Notes under the pieces: model-generated
Told to the model about the DNA's origin: nothing
What the model saw: only the letters and a program-made list of their open reading frames with translations
Databases searched by the model: none
Shown: positions 47,374-55,936 of the stretch, one piece after another
How positions within the stretch are numbered: position 1 is the stretch's first letter
Layout: each line of letters begins with the position of its first letter
Translations under genes and position numbers: made by a program
From: Coriobacteriaceae bacterium
Lineage (GTDB): Bacteria > Actinomycetota > Coriobacteriia > Coriobacteriales > Coriobacteriaceae
Length of the DNA: 64,000 nucleotides
Assembly (NCBI GenBank): GCA_902363875.1
Contig: CABJBO010000009.1
Location: 3,602-67,601, forward strand
Direction: 5' to 3'

Positions 47374-47868
47374 TCAACCGATAGCCGCGCCGCCGCGTTC
47401 GGCCAAAGCCAGAATCGGCATCATTTGGCGCGGGGTCTTTGCTGCAAGATCGGCATGTTCGAGCAGCTTGCGATCGTTGGTCACCAAGTAATCGACCTGC
47501 GCGCGCTTGCACGCGGCGAGCACCAAGTTGTCCTCGTAATCGCGATAGAGCGCTAAGTATTTGTCGGCCAGCCAAAGGTCCGACGCATCTGCACCCACGG
47601 CCGTGGCGTTTTCGGTCATGTTCCGAACAAACGCCAACGCCGCATCGCCAATTGCACGGGCAGATGCCTCGTCGAGCGCTTCCCCACTGGCAAGAACGCT
47701 ACGCTTCAGCTCGTGTTGGACAACGTACAGCACGTCCTTGGCGATATGCACCGGAAAGAACAGCAATGCCCCCGCCTCCGCCGCCTGCCCAATAAACGCA
47801 CGCGCGGCAAGCGACTCAGCATGGTCGACGCAAAACGAATCAACCCATACGTTGGCATCCAAACGCAA
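47374..47868 (-). CDS. PIN-domain protein
   Basis: About 164 residues. LDANVWVDSF at the N terminus and the later DYEDNLVLAACKRAQVDYLVTND match the PIN nuclease fold, with acidic metal ligands (Asp in LDAN, Glu/Asp in DYEDN, Asp in TND). Most are RNA-cleaving toxins of VapBC systems, but no antitoxin gene lies next to it. The start is unclear: a TTG at 47868 gives a family-like N terminus but overlaps the end of the ATPase terminator; a longer GTG frame runs through that hairpin. Confidence 0.65.
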   Translation of the reverse strand: MRLDANVWVDSFCVDHAESLAARAFIGQAAEAGALLFFPVHIAKDVLYVVQHELKRSVLASGEALDEASARAIGDAALAFVRNMTENATAVGADASDLWLADKYLALYRDYEDNLVLAACKRAQVDYLVTNDRKLLEHADLAAKTPRQMMPILALAERGGAAIG

Positions 47869-47912
47869 AAGGCCTGCGCCCGGACGACACCGATGCCGTC
47901 TGGGCGCAGGCC
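47867..47912 (-). terminator. Terminator of the P-type ATPase gene
   Basis: GGGCGCAGGCC (47902-47912) pairs perfectly with GGCCTGCGCCC (47871-47881), with four T residues next on the minus strand. Confidence 0.75.
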
Positions 47913-47936
47913 AGATAACGTGGGCGAACACGTCTG

Positions 47937-50012
47937 CTAACGCAGGTACGCCTTTGCGTTGCCCAGGCTGTAGGCGATCGTTGAGCCGTTGTGCAGCAGT
48001 GACGACGTCTGCGGAGTGATCATGCCGGTAATACCCAATGCCAACAGCGCCGAGTTGGTGAGCATCACCTTGGAATACGAACTCGTCAGACGGTCGATGA
48101 GACCCTGACTCATGCGGCGCAGGCGCACGATTGCGGCGAGATCCGTGTCGGTCAGGATGATGTCGGCGACTTCCTTGGCGATGTCGCTTCCGCCACCCAT
48201 GGCCAGGCCCACGTCGGCCAAACCGAGCGCCGGCGAATCGTTGACGCCGTCGCCCACCATGGCAACATGGCGCCCCTCGCTCTTAATGCGTTCCACATAG
48301 GCGTACTTGTCCTCGGGCAGCAGTTCGGCCTTAAACTCGTCGACACCCGCCTCGCGCGCAATGCGCTCGGCCGTGCGCTCGGAATCGCCCGTGAGCATAA
48401 CGACATGCTTGACGCCCAGCGCATGCAGGTCGGCGATGGCCTCACGGACCCCAGGCTTGAGCGGATCTTCGATGCCGAGCACGCCGACGACCTTTCCATC
48501 GACCGCCAGATACAGCGGCGACAGGCCCTGCATCTGGGACTCAATGCGCTCCTTGATGTCGGATTCGAGCTGTGCGCCCTCGTCCTCAAATACAAAGTGC
48601 GCGGAACCGATGATGGCGCGACGTCCTTCAATGGACGAAGCGATGCCGTGCGCCACGATGTACTCGACAGCGGCATGGCGCTCGCGGTGCTCGAGCTCGC
48701 GCTCGCATGCCGCATTGACCACGGCGCGCGCCACCGGATGCGGGAAATGCTCCTCCAGGCAAGCGGAAAGGCGCAGGACCTCATCCTCGCTCCAGCCATC
48801 GGTGGTGAGTACGCAGGCAAGACGCGGCTGCGCCTCGGTGAGCGTGCCGGTCTTATCAAAGACAATGGTGTCGGCCTTGGCAAACGACTCAAAGTACTTC
48901 GCGCCCTTGACCATGACGCCCATCTTGGCAGCATCGCTCATAGCGGTCATGACGGCAACGGAACCCGTGAGCTTGAGTGCGCACGAGTAGTCGACCATCA
49001 GTGCCGCCGAGGTCTTGATGAGGCTGCGGGTAGTAAGCGCAACTAGGCCCGCGAGCAGGAAGTTCCACGGGACGATCTTGTTGGCAAGGTCCTCCATATG
49101 CGACTGGCCCTCGGACTTGAGCGAGTCGGCCGTCTGCACGAGCGAGACGATTGAGCGCAGTTTGGTTTGCGCCGTATTGGCGCGCACGCGCACCAAGATG
49201 CCGCCGTCTTCCACGACGGTACCGGCGAACACGTCGTCGCCCACGCTGCGCTCGACGGCCAGCGGCTCGCCGGTCAGGGTCGCCTGGTTGACCATAGCGC
49301 TCCCCTGCTCGACAACACCGTCGATGCAGATGGACATGCCGGTGCGCACGGCGACCAGATCGCCGGGCTCAAGCTCGGTCGCGGCAACGCTTACCTCGGT
49401 GTCGCCAACAACCTTTTGCGCCTTGTCGGGCACATCGAGCAGCGAGTTGATGAGCTCGTTTTCACTCATGGCGCGGGTGTAGTCCTCGAGCAGCTCGCCC
49501 ACGTTGAGCAGGAACATCGTCTGGCCCGCGGTGTCGACATCACGCTTGACGAACGAAATGCCGATGGCCGAAGCGTCGAGCACGGGAACGGTCAGGCGCG
49601 GCTGCGCGAGCTCACGGAGGGCGGCGCGCAAAAAGGTCATGTAACCGGCCACGACAAACACCGCACGCAGGGGCGTGGGCAAAAACCAGCGACGTGCGTA
49701 GTGGGCGCCGACAAGTGTGGCAAGATCCATGACGAGCTTGTGCTTGCGCGGCTCGAGTTGTATCACGTAGCCCGTCTTTGCGTCGGCAATGGCCTGAGCG
49801 TCGAGCGCACCGACGGCGGCCAGCACGGCATCGCGTCGCGGCTCGTCGTACTCCAGCGCCATCTGGCCAATGCGGCCATACACGCGCACCTTGCGCACGC
49901 CGTCGATGTCGCCACCAAGCTTAAGAAGCGCATCGAGATCGCTCTCTGGCACAGGACCCGCCAACTGGAGGCGGGTCCTGCCGGGGATCTCGCTGATAAT
50001 CGAGAATCTCAT
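47937..50012 (-). CDS. Heavy-metal P1B-type ATPase
   Basis: The 691-residue transporter shows the phosphorylation site DKTGTLT (Asp386), TGEPLAVE, the P1B HP motif in EHFPHPVA and the hinge GDGVNDSPALG. The membrane metal site reads YSCALK (Cys344) instead of CPC, as in CtpC-like and related pumps, so the ion is not the usual Cu(I); Mn, Fe or Zn is possible. The N terminus is HMA-like but lacks CxxC. The small gene just upstream is a probable partner. Confidence 0.9.
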   Translation of the reverse strand: MRFSIISEIPGRTRLQLAGPVPESDLDALLKLGGDIDGVRKVRVYGRIGQMALEYDEPRRDAVLAAVGALDAQAIADAKTGYVIQLEPRKHKLVMDLATLVGAHYARRWFLPTPLRAVFVVAGYMTFLRAALRELAQPRLTVPVLDASAIGISFVKRDVDTAGQTMFLLNVGELLEDYTRAMSENELINSLLDVPDKAQKVVGDTEVSVAATELEPGDLVAVRTGMSICIDGVVEQGSAMVNQATLTGEPLAVERSVGDDVFAGTVVEDGGILVRVRANTAQTKLRSIVSLVQTADSLKSEGQSHMEDLANKIVPWNFLLAGLVALTTRSLIKTSAALMVDYSCALKLTGSVAVMTAMSDAAKMGVMVKGAKYFESFAKADTIVFDKTGTLTEAQPRLACVLTTDGWSEDEVLRLSACLEEHFPHPVARAVVNAACERELEHRERHAAVEYIVAHGIASSIEGRRAIIGSAHFVFEDEGAQLESDIKERIESQMQGLSPLYLAVDGKVVGVLGIEDPLKPGVREAIADLHALGVKHVVMLTGDSERTAERIAREAGVDEFKAELLPEDKYAYVERIKSEGRHVAMVGDGVNDSPALGLADVGLAMGGGSDIAKEVADIILTDTDLAAIVRLRRMSQGLIDRLTSSYSKVMLTNSALLALGITGMITPQTSSLLHNGSTIAYSLGNAKAYLR

Positions 50013-50030
50013 AGTTTGTGCCTGGAAGCG

Positions 50031-50276
50031 CTACTCAGCTGCGTTGTCCGCGGCGGCCTCGCTCTGGGTGATGTAAGCAGCCTCGGCAACCATGTCGTCG
50101 ACCTCGGCCTTGGCCTGCTCGACCATGTCCTGGTAGCCGTTCTTGATGCGCATGCCGCACGCGATACCCTGCACGCAGGCATTCTTGACCGGAGCGCTGG
50201 TAAGCAGCTTGATGCCGGCCGTACCAAGCAGAAAACCGCCACCGACAAGCAGGGTGTTAAACGTCGACTTCTTCAT
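50031..50276 (-). CDS. Small membrane protein, DUF6110-like ATPase partner
   Basis: The 81-residue protein starts MKKSTFNTLLVGGGFLLGTAGIKLL (one membrane segment) and ends in an acidic, Ala-rich helix with the pattern GMRIKNGYQDMVEQAKAEVDDM. Similar small proteins sit next to this class of P-type ATPase. GGGAG precedes the ATG at 50276, and the ATPase gene starts 19 bases after its stop, so they form an operon. It may act as an accessory subunit. Confidence 0.68.
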   Translation of the reverse strand: MKKSTFNTLLVGGGFLLGTAGIKLLTSAPVKNACVQGIACGMRIKNGYQDMVEQAKAEVDDMVAEAAYITQSEAAADNAAE

Positions 50277-50513
50277 GTTGCTTCTCCCTTTTGCCGCATT
50301 GGACGCGACACGGTGCCTCAGCACCCGAGTAAACAAGTTTGCTCGAGCACACTTTTGGAAAATAGTTTAGTTTATCTAACTATTAAGTTCAACAAAGGTT
50401 AACTTTTTGGAAATCTTAGGGCGCGGACCAACCGACTTCCGACAATCCGCCCGCCGCGACGCACATCTCCGGCATCCAAGCAAGGCTCTCCCCCGACCCA
50501 ACAAATCAAGGTC

Positions 50514-50683
50514 TAATACTTTTCCCGAGAAGTGAACGAGCAAAATCGGACCCCCGAAGCATCCGCATTTTTTGGCAACAAAACCGCAGGAATAACTCGG
50601 CAAAACCGCAGGAAACAGAGCCTCAAAAGTGTCGATGCTTCAGGAGTCCAAATAAGGTCGTTCACTTCTCGGGAAAAGTATTA
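50514..50683. repeat. Long inverted repeat, MITE-like
   Basis: Perfect 26-base arms (50514-50539 and 50658-50683; each contains ACTTTTCCCGAGAAGTGAAC or its complement) flank a 118-base interior. The interior adds weaker pairing near GAAGCATC/GATGCTTC and carries the direct repeat CAAAACCGCAGGAA. No transposase is present. Confidence 0.65.
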
Positions 50684-50820
50684 ACCTTCGTTTTTCACAG
50701 CCCAAAATATGTGACAAAGGGACCGTCCCTGCGCCGTATCCACAAAAAATGAGGGTGCCAACGGCGCCCTCATCACCAAATTCCATTCAGCCCGCCTGAC
50801 CCGAAAGGCCGAGTCGTCAG

Positions 50821-50975
50821 GGCGGGGAAGGCCATCGGACGGGCAGGGCCCGGGCCTTTGCTCGCAACGAGTTCCGCACGCAAAGGAGGCGCCAGTGGCG
50901 CCTCCGTCTTGCGCAGGACTGTCCGAAGTTGAGAGTAAAGGCCCGGGCCCTGCCCGTCCGATGGCCTTCCCCGCC
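50821..50975. repeat. 43-bp inverted repeat around a GC-rich hairpin
   Basis: Arms 50821-50863 and 50933-50975 pair at 42 of 43 positions (they contain GGCAGGGCCCGGGCCTTT). The interior has a perfect hairpin GGAGGCGCC-AGT-GGCGCCTCC at 50885-50905. The right arm ends 7 bases from the gatB stop. Confidence 0.7.
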
Positions 50976-50981
50976 CGTGAG

Positions 50982-52658
50982 CTACGCGAGCGCCTTTCTC
51001 AACAACTCGTTGAAGAGCTTGGGGTTGCCCTTGCCGCGGCTCGCCTTCATGCACTGGCCCACCAAAAAGCCGATGACCTTCTGGTTGCCGTCACGATACT
51101 GCTGCGCCTGATCGGCACAGTTTGCCAGCACCTCGTCCACGATCGGCTGCAGTGCGCCGGCATCGCTCACCTGACGCATGCCGCGCTCGTCGACGATCTT
51201 GTTGGGGTCGTCGCCGGTCTGGGCCATCGCCTCAAAGACCTCGTGCGCCTGGTTGGAGCTGATGGCATCGGTCGCCAGCAGCTTGGCGAGTGCCGCCACC
51301 TGAGCCGGCGCGATGCCGGACTCGGCGAGCGACACGCCTGCGCCCTTAAGGTAGGCGATCATCTCGTTGACCAGCAGGTTTGCGACCGTCTGGGCCTCCT
51401 TGCCGGCCATACCGGCAGCGGCGGCCTCAAAGAAGTCGGCAAACTCAGGGTCGCCGGCGATCTGCTCGGCGTCAGCCGTCTTAATGCCAAAGTCGGCCTC
51501 AAAACGGACGCGCTTGGCATCGGGCAGCTCGGGAATCTCGCCACGGCAGCGGTCGATGAACTCGTCGTCCAGATCGAACGGCGCCAGGTCGGGATCGGGG
51601 AACAGACGATAGTCGTCTGCCGTTTCCTTCACACGCATGACCACGGTGCGCTTGCGGCTGGGCTCCCAGTGGCGGGTCTCCTGATAGATGATGCCGCCCT
51701 CCTCGAGCACCTCGGCCTGGCGGCAAATCTCGTAGGCAAGGCCGTCGTGCAGACTCTTAAACGAGTTGAGGTTCTTGAGCTCGGTCTTGGTGCCCAACTT
51801 GGTCTCGCCACGGCGACGCAGCGACACGTTGCCGTCGCAGCGCATGGAGCCCTTCTCCATGGAGCAGTCCGAAATGCCCAGCGTCACAAAGATGCGACGG
51901 AGCTTCTCCATAAACAGGCGAGCCTCCTCGGGCGTGCGCAGGTCGGGCTCGGTGACGAGCTCGATCAGCGGCGTGCCGCAGCGGTTGTAGTCGACGAGCG
52001 ACTCGGCCGCGGCGGTAATGCGGCCCTCGGCGCCGCCCACGTGAACCATCTTGGCGGCGTCCTCCTCCATGTGGATGCGCAGGATGCGGATGGGCACCGT
52101 GTAGGAACCGTCCTCGCGACGCTCGGGCATCTGCAGGTTGGACGCATCGTAGCTGGCCAGATGACCGGCGCGCTGATTGCCCTCGCGCATGGTCGACGTC
52201 ATGGACGTGGACAGACCCTCGGCGTTGGCCGAGGCGCTCGCCAGGCTCTGGGCCTCGGCCTCGCCAAACGCGCAGTCGGGGCGTTCGGCGGCACCGCGAC
52301 CGGTCACGTCCAGGTCCAGGTGACCGTACATGGCAAAAGCGACCGGACCCTGCGTGGTCTGGAAGTTCTTGGCCATGTCGGGATAGAAGTAGTGCTTGCG
52401 GTAGAACATCGAGTGGCGCTGAATCTCGCAGTTGGTGGCGAGACCGGCCTTGACGATGCTCTCGATGGCGCGCTTGTTGGGCACCGGCAGGGCGCCGGGC
52501 AGGCCCAGGCACACCGGGCACACGTTGGCGTTGGGCTCGTCATCGTGGCTGAGCTTGCAGTTGCAGAACATCTTGGTATCGAGTGCGGTGAGCTCGGTAT
52601 GGATCTCCAGGCCGATCACGGCCTCCCAATCCTGCAGGACCTCGGAAAGCTCCTTCAT
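50982..52658 (-). CDS. gatB: Asp-tRNA(Asn)/Glu-tRNA(Gln) amidotransferase subunit B
   Basis: The 558-residue subunit binds tRNA and phosphorylates the mischarged residue. Seen: EAVIGLEIHTELT, zinc Cys in CNC...CPVC, RKHYFYPDMAKNFQ, LRIHMEEDAAK, MRCDGNVSLR, and the C-terminal tail domain ending FLVGQCMKASRGKGNP. It is about 60-80 residues longer than usual because of an insertion at about residues 119-186, between GHLDLDV and VPIRILRIHMEED. Its ATG overlaps the gatA stop by one base. Confidence 0.95.
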   Translation of the reverse strand: MKELSEVLQDWEAVIGLEIHTELTALDTKMFCNCKLSHDDEPNANVCPVCLGLPGALPVPNKRAIESIVKAGLATNCEIQRHSMFYRKHYFYPDMAKNFQTTQGPVAFAMYGHLDLDVTGRGAAERPDCAFGEAEAQSLASASANAEGLSTSMTSTMREGNQRAGHLASYDASNLQMPERREDGSYTVPIRILRIHMEEDAAKMVHVGGAEGRITAAAESLVDYNRCGTPLIELVTEPDLRTPEEARLFMEKLRRIFVTLGISDCSMEKGSMRCDGNVSLRRRGETKLGTKTELKNLNSFKSLHDGLAYEICRQAEVLEEGGIIYQETRHWEPSRKRTVVMRVKETADDYRLFPDPDLAPFDLDDEFIDRCRGEIPELPDAKRVRFEADFGIKTADAEQIAGDPEFADFFEAAAAGMAGKEAQTVANLLVNEMIAYLKGAGVSLAESGIAPAQVAALAKLLATDAISSNQAHEVFEAMAQTGDDPNKIVDERGMRQVSDAGALQPIVDEVLANCADQAQQYRDGNQKVIGFLVGQCMKASRGKGNPKLFNELLRKALA

Positions 52659-54172
52659 TACAGCTCGCCTCCCTTCCCGGCAAAATCGGGCGCGACGGAA
52701 AGCGCGGGCGCACCCGTGGCGGCATCGGCAAAGCCGCGCTCCAGGGCGCGGGCAAACGTGAGCAGTTGACGGTCCTTAAAGGCCGGACCCACCAGCTGGG
52801 CAGAAACGGGCAGATGAGTATCCTCGCCCAGGCCCAGCGGCACCGAGATGCCACCGTTGCCGCAGATGTTGAGCGAAATGGTGTACAGGTCGGAGAGGTA
52901 CATCTGCGTGGGGTCGCTGATCTCGCCAAACTTAAAGGCCGTGCGCGGCGAGGCGGGCATGAGGATGGTATCCACCTTGGCATACGCGGCATCGTAGTCC
53001 TGCGTGATGAGCGTGCGGGCCTTTTGCGCAGCGTAGTAGTACTTGTCGTACACGCCCGAGCTCAGCAGGTAGGCGCCGAGCATCTGGCGGCGCTTGGCCT
53101 CGGCGCCAAAACCGTGGGCGCGCGAAAGCGAACTCTGGTCGGACAGGTTGGCGCAGCCCTCCTCCTGGTAGCCGTAGCGAATGCCGTCGAAACGGGCCAG
53201 GTTGGAGAATGCCTCGGCCGGGCCGATGACGTAGTAGGCGGCGATGGCGGCGTCCAGGTGCGGCAGGTCGACCTCGACCAGCTCGGCACCCTGGTTCTGC
53301 AGCTCCTGGGCGGCGCGCTGAACAGCGGCCTTGACCTCGGGCGTCAGGCCCTCGGCCTCCATAAACGCGGGGATGATGCCCACGCGCTTGCCCTCGATGC
53401 TGTCGTTGAGATGCTCGGTAAAGTCGACGGCGCAGTCCTGGCTGGTGCAGTCGTACGGATCGTGCCCCGCGCCGGTAAGCGCGTTCATGGCCAGCGCGAC
53501 ATCCTCGACCGTGCGGCCAAAGGGACCCACCTGGTCGAGCGACGAGCCAAAGGCAACCACGCCGTAACGGCTCACGGCGCCATACGTGGGCTTAAAGCCC
53601 ACCACGCCGCACAGCGACGCCGGCTGGCGAATGGAGCCGCCGGTGTCCGAGCCCAGCGAGAGCGCGACCTCGCCCGCGGCGACGGCGGCAGCGGAGCCGC
53701 CCGAAGAGCCGCCGGGCACGCGTTCGGTATCCCAGGGGTTGTTGGTGCGGTGGAAGGCAGAGCTCTCGGTGGAGCTGCCAAAGGCAAACTCGTCCATGTT
53801 GGCCTTGCCCATGGGCAGACAGCCGGCGTCGAGCATGCGCTGGACGCAGGTGGCGGTGTAGACGCTCTGGTAGTCCCCGAGCATGCGGGAAGCGCAGGTG
53901 GTGCGCGTGCCCACGAGGTTCATGTTGTCCTTGATGGCCAGCGGCACGCCCGCGAGCGGAGGCAGCGGCTTGCCTGCGGCACGGTCGGCATCCACGCGCG
54001 CAGCGGCCTCGAGCGCAAGCTCGGGCGCCACCTGCAGGAATGCCTGGACCCCGCCCTCGCGCGCCTCGATGGCGGCAAGGGAGGCCTGGGCCACCTCGGT
54101 AGCGGCAAAGTCGCCGGCGGCAACGCCCGCGGCGATCTGGGCGGCGGTAAGGGAATCGAAGCTTAGCGCCAT
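52658..54172 (-). CDS. gatA: Glutamyl-tRNA amidotransferase subunit A
   Basis: The 504-residue amidase releases ammonia from glutamine for GatB. The Ser-cisSer-Lys triad is visible: Lys81 in AIKDN, Ser156/157 in GGSSGGSAAAV and nucleophile Ser180 in DTGGSIRQPA. GatA overlaps gatC upstream and gatB downstream by one base each, so the three are strictly coupled. Confidence 0.97.
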   Translation of the reverse strand: MALSFDSLTAAQIAAGVAAGDFAATEVAQASLAAIEAREGGVQAFLQVAPELALEAAARVDADRAAGKPLPPLAGVPLAIKDNMNLVGTRTTCASRMLGDYQSVYTATCVQRMLDAGCLPMGKANMDEFAFGSSTESSAFHRTNNPWDTERVPGGSSGGSAAAVAAGEVALSLGSDTGGSIRQPASLCGVVGFKPTYGAVSRYGVVAFGSSLDQVGPFGRTVEDVALAMNALTGAGHDPYDCTSQDCAVDFTEHLNDSIEGKRVGIIPAFMEAEGLTPEVKAAVQRAAQELQNQGAELVEVDLPHLDAAIAAYYVIGPAEAFSNLARFDGIRYGYQEEGCANLSDQSSLSRAHGFGAEAKRRQMLGAYLLSSGVYDKYYYAAQKARTLITQDYDAAYAKVDTILMPASPRTAFKFGEISDPTQMYLSDLYTISLNICGNGGISVPLGLGEDTHLPVSAQLVGPAFKDRQLLTFARALERGFADAATGAPALSVAPDFAGKGGEL

Positions 54173-54483
54173 TACTCGCTCTCCCCCTCTCCCAAAATGG
54201 ACGGCACGCGGAAGTAGCGGTCGCGCGCGCTGCCGGTGTTTTCGAGCGCGACGTCGAGCGGCAGATCGCGCTCGGGCTCGCGCAGGTCATCGCCCATCAC
54301 GTTGGACAGGCTTCCGATGGGATGGAACGTGGGCTCCACGTCGGGTAAGTCATATTGCAGGACGGGCTCGAGCATCTGGACGGCGTCATTCATGTAGGAC
54401 GTCATCTGGGTGAGCTCGTCATCGGTCAGTGCGATCTTTGCGTACTCGGCGATGCCGCGCACGTCTTTCTCGCTGAGTGCCAT
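54172..54483 (-). CDS. gatC: Glutamyl-tRNA amidotransferase subunit C
   Basis: The 103-residue protein begins MALSEKDVRGIAEYAKIALTDDE and has VEPTFHPIGSLSNVMGDDL, the linker that wraps GatA and GatB. The ATG at 54483 was selected for its GGGAG ribosome site. It is the first gene of the gatCAB operon. Confidence 0.93.
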   Translation of the reverse strand: MALSEKDVRGIAEYAKIALTDDELTQMTSYMNDAVQMLEPVLQYDLPDVEPTFHPIGSLSNVMGDDLREPERDLPLDVALENTGSARDRYFRVPSILGEGESE

Positions 54484-54617
54484 AGGCGCTCCCTTCCGCA
54501 TAACAGTTAAACCGCTCTAGTATACAAGGCAACGCCGGCTTGGAGCAGGCGCTTTACCCAAATGCAGCGAAAACGTAACGAGGGCGGCAGGTTGGCAGGC
54601 TGCGGGCTGGCGATTCT

Positions 54618-54722
54618 GCAGCGAAAACCGCGCCGTCCGTAGCGAAAACCGTCCCGCCCACAACGAAAACCGCACCGTCCATAGCGAAAACCGTCTCGCC
54701 CGCAACGATAACCATCACAACA
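54618..54722. repeat. 21-bp tandem repeats, about five units
   Basis: Units begin at 54618, 54639, 54660, 54681 and 54702 and share AGCGAAAACCG or ACGAAAACCG. Alternate units end CCGTCC and CGCCC, giving a 42-bp higher-order period. The last unit runs into the following inverted repeat. There are no spacers, so this is not a CRISPR array. Confidence 0.7.
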
Positions 54723-54783
54723 TTCGACACTTTTCGCCAAAATCGAGATTTTCATCGAATGTCGTGATGGTTTGGAAGCCCCG

Positions 54784-54818
54784 ACCACCACAAAGGTGCC
54801 TGTCCTCATTGTGGTGGT
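54784..54818. repeat. REP-like hairpin, possible sortase terminator
   Basis: ACCACCACAA (54784-54793) and TTGTGGTGGT (54809-54818) enclose a loop with GGTGCCTGTCC, the reverse complement form of the 21326 hairpin core. It lies 14 bases past the sortase stop. Confidence 0.55.
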
Positions 54819-54831
54819 TCTGAACGATGTC

Positions 54832-55770
54832 TTATGCCGAGGCCTTGGCCTTGCGGCGCTTGCGGACCGCGTGGATCACGATGTCCAACAGCAACAGCAC
54901 AATGGCTACGACCACAATGAGCACGGCAAACTCGCGCTTGCCCCAGTGGCGGCCGGCCAGCGACTTTTGCTTGTCGACGTCCTTCTTGCTGTACTTGGTG
55001 CGCACGCAATGCACCAGCAGGCGATGGTCGTTCACGCCGTAGGGCGTACAGGTGACGAGCGTCACCTTGTCGGCGCCGGGCTCGATAGTCAGCGACTCCA
55101 TCTCCTCGGGCAGCACGACCTCGGAGTCCACCATCTTGTAGGCGAGCGTCTTGTTCATGGTGTGCAGCAGCACCAGGTCGCCGGGCTCCAGCGAATGGAT
55201 GTCGTCGAACATGCTCAGGTTGCGCATGCCCGAGTGCGCGGTGAGCACGCAATGCGTCGAGGTGCCGCCCACCGGCAGGCTCGTGCCCTCCAGGTGGCCG
55301 ACGCCCGCCATAAGGACTTCTTCACTCGTGCCGTGGTAGATGGGCATGCTCACGTCGATGGAAGGGATTTCGACCCAGCTCATCATGGGGTCGCGGTCAA
55401 AGATGAGTTGCTGGGCGTAGGGCTCGATCTGGTCGGCGGGAAGCTCGGTGGCCTCGCCCGCCAGCTGCTCGTTAAAGGAGCGCGCCTGGAGCAGGATGCG
55501 CTCGCGCTCCTCGGCAGACAGCGCGTCCACGGTGCTGGACACCGTGCTGATCTGGTTAAACACGCCCGAGGCCTCGAGCCGGTCCAAAATCCACGGCCAG
55601 GTCATAAGGCCCACGCCAATAAGGATAATGACGATGGTGATGAGCCGGTCGGCCCAGCGCGGCAGTCGCTTGCGACGGCGCTTGGGCTTTGGTTGAGGTT
55701 TGGGCTGAGGGCTTGAGCCACCGTTGTCCGTGGCGTTATTGCTCTTCATATGTTTGGCGCCCTGCACCAT
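54832..55770 (-). CDS. Class C (pilin-polymerising) sortase
   Basis: The 312-residue transpeptidase has a Pro/Lys/Arg-rich cytoplasmic start, a membrane segment at ~42-62, catalytic His179 in LTAHSG, Cys241 in TLVTCTPYGVNDHRLLV and Arg250, and a second membrane segment at ~281-300, the two-anchor plan of SrtC. A DP pair in FDRDPMMSW could be the active-site lid. It joins the three LPxTG-type proteins encoded upstream into a pilus. It is separated from the backbone pilin gene by the 1-kb RNA/peptide cassette region, so it may have its own promoter. Confidence 0.93.
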   Translation of the reverse strand: MVQGAKHMKSNNATDNGGSSPQPKPQPKPKRRRKRLPRWADRLITIVIILIGVGLMTWPWILDRLEASGVFNQISTVSSTVDALSAEERERILLQARSFNEQLAGEATELPADQIEPYAQQLIFDRDPMMSWVEIPSIDVSMPIYHGTSEEVLMAGVGHLEGTSLPVGGTSTHCVLTAHSGMRNLSMFDDIHSLEPGDLVLLHTMNKTLAYKMVDSEVVLPEEMESLTIEPGADKVTLVTCTPYGVNDHRLLVHCVRTKYSKKDVDKQKSLAGRHWGKREFAVLIVVVAIVLLLLDIVIHAVRKRRKAKASA

Positions 55771-55936
55771 CGCCAGTCACTCCTCTACAGCTCAGGTTGT
55801 CTAAACAAATAATAGCCGATTAGCGAGCTTCTGCGCCGGACAACACAGCTAGACTGCACCGTCCAGTCGAGGATAAGCCAGCATTTGCGTTTTCAAAATG
55901 TCCCGAATCGGCGGGGCGATTCGGGATACAATGTCA

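Larger units (their letters stand above)
50277..50981. other. 705-base gene-free region with two long inverted repeats
   Basis: I find no credible gene. It contains the 26-bp inverted repeat 50514-50539/50658-50683 and the 43-bp inverted repeat 50821-50863/50933-50975, both listed separately. A hairpin GAGGGTGCC-AAC-GGCGCCCTC lies near 50752-50772, and a degenerate AGGGACCGTCCCT motif near 50717. Confidence 0.5.
54484..54831. other. Intergenic with 21-bp repeats and hairpins
   Basis: No real gene: the frames crossing here only translate the repeats. It holds the 21-bp repeat array 54618-54722, an inverted repeat ACCATCACAACATTCG (54711-54726) with 54756-54771 (one mismatch), and the ACCACCACAA hairpin 54784-54818 close to the sortase stop. 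Confidence 0.5.

Noticed and set aside
54618..54722. Possible CRISPR array
   Set aside because: Units are contiguous 21-mers without unique spacers, and no cas genes lie nearby. No CRISPR array was seen in the window.
54507..54809. 100-codon minus-strand ORF with periodic GRDGFRYGRCGFRC-like repeats
   Set aside because: It only translates the 21-bp DNA repeats, lacks a ribosome site and has no family resemblance.
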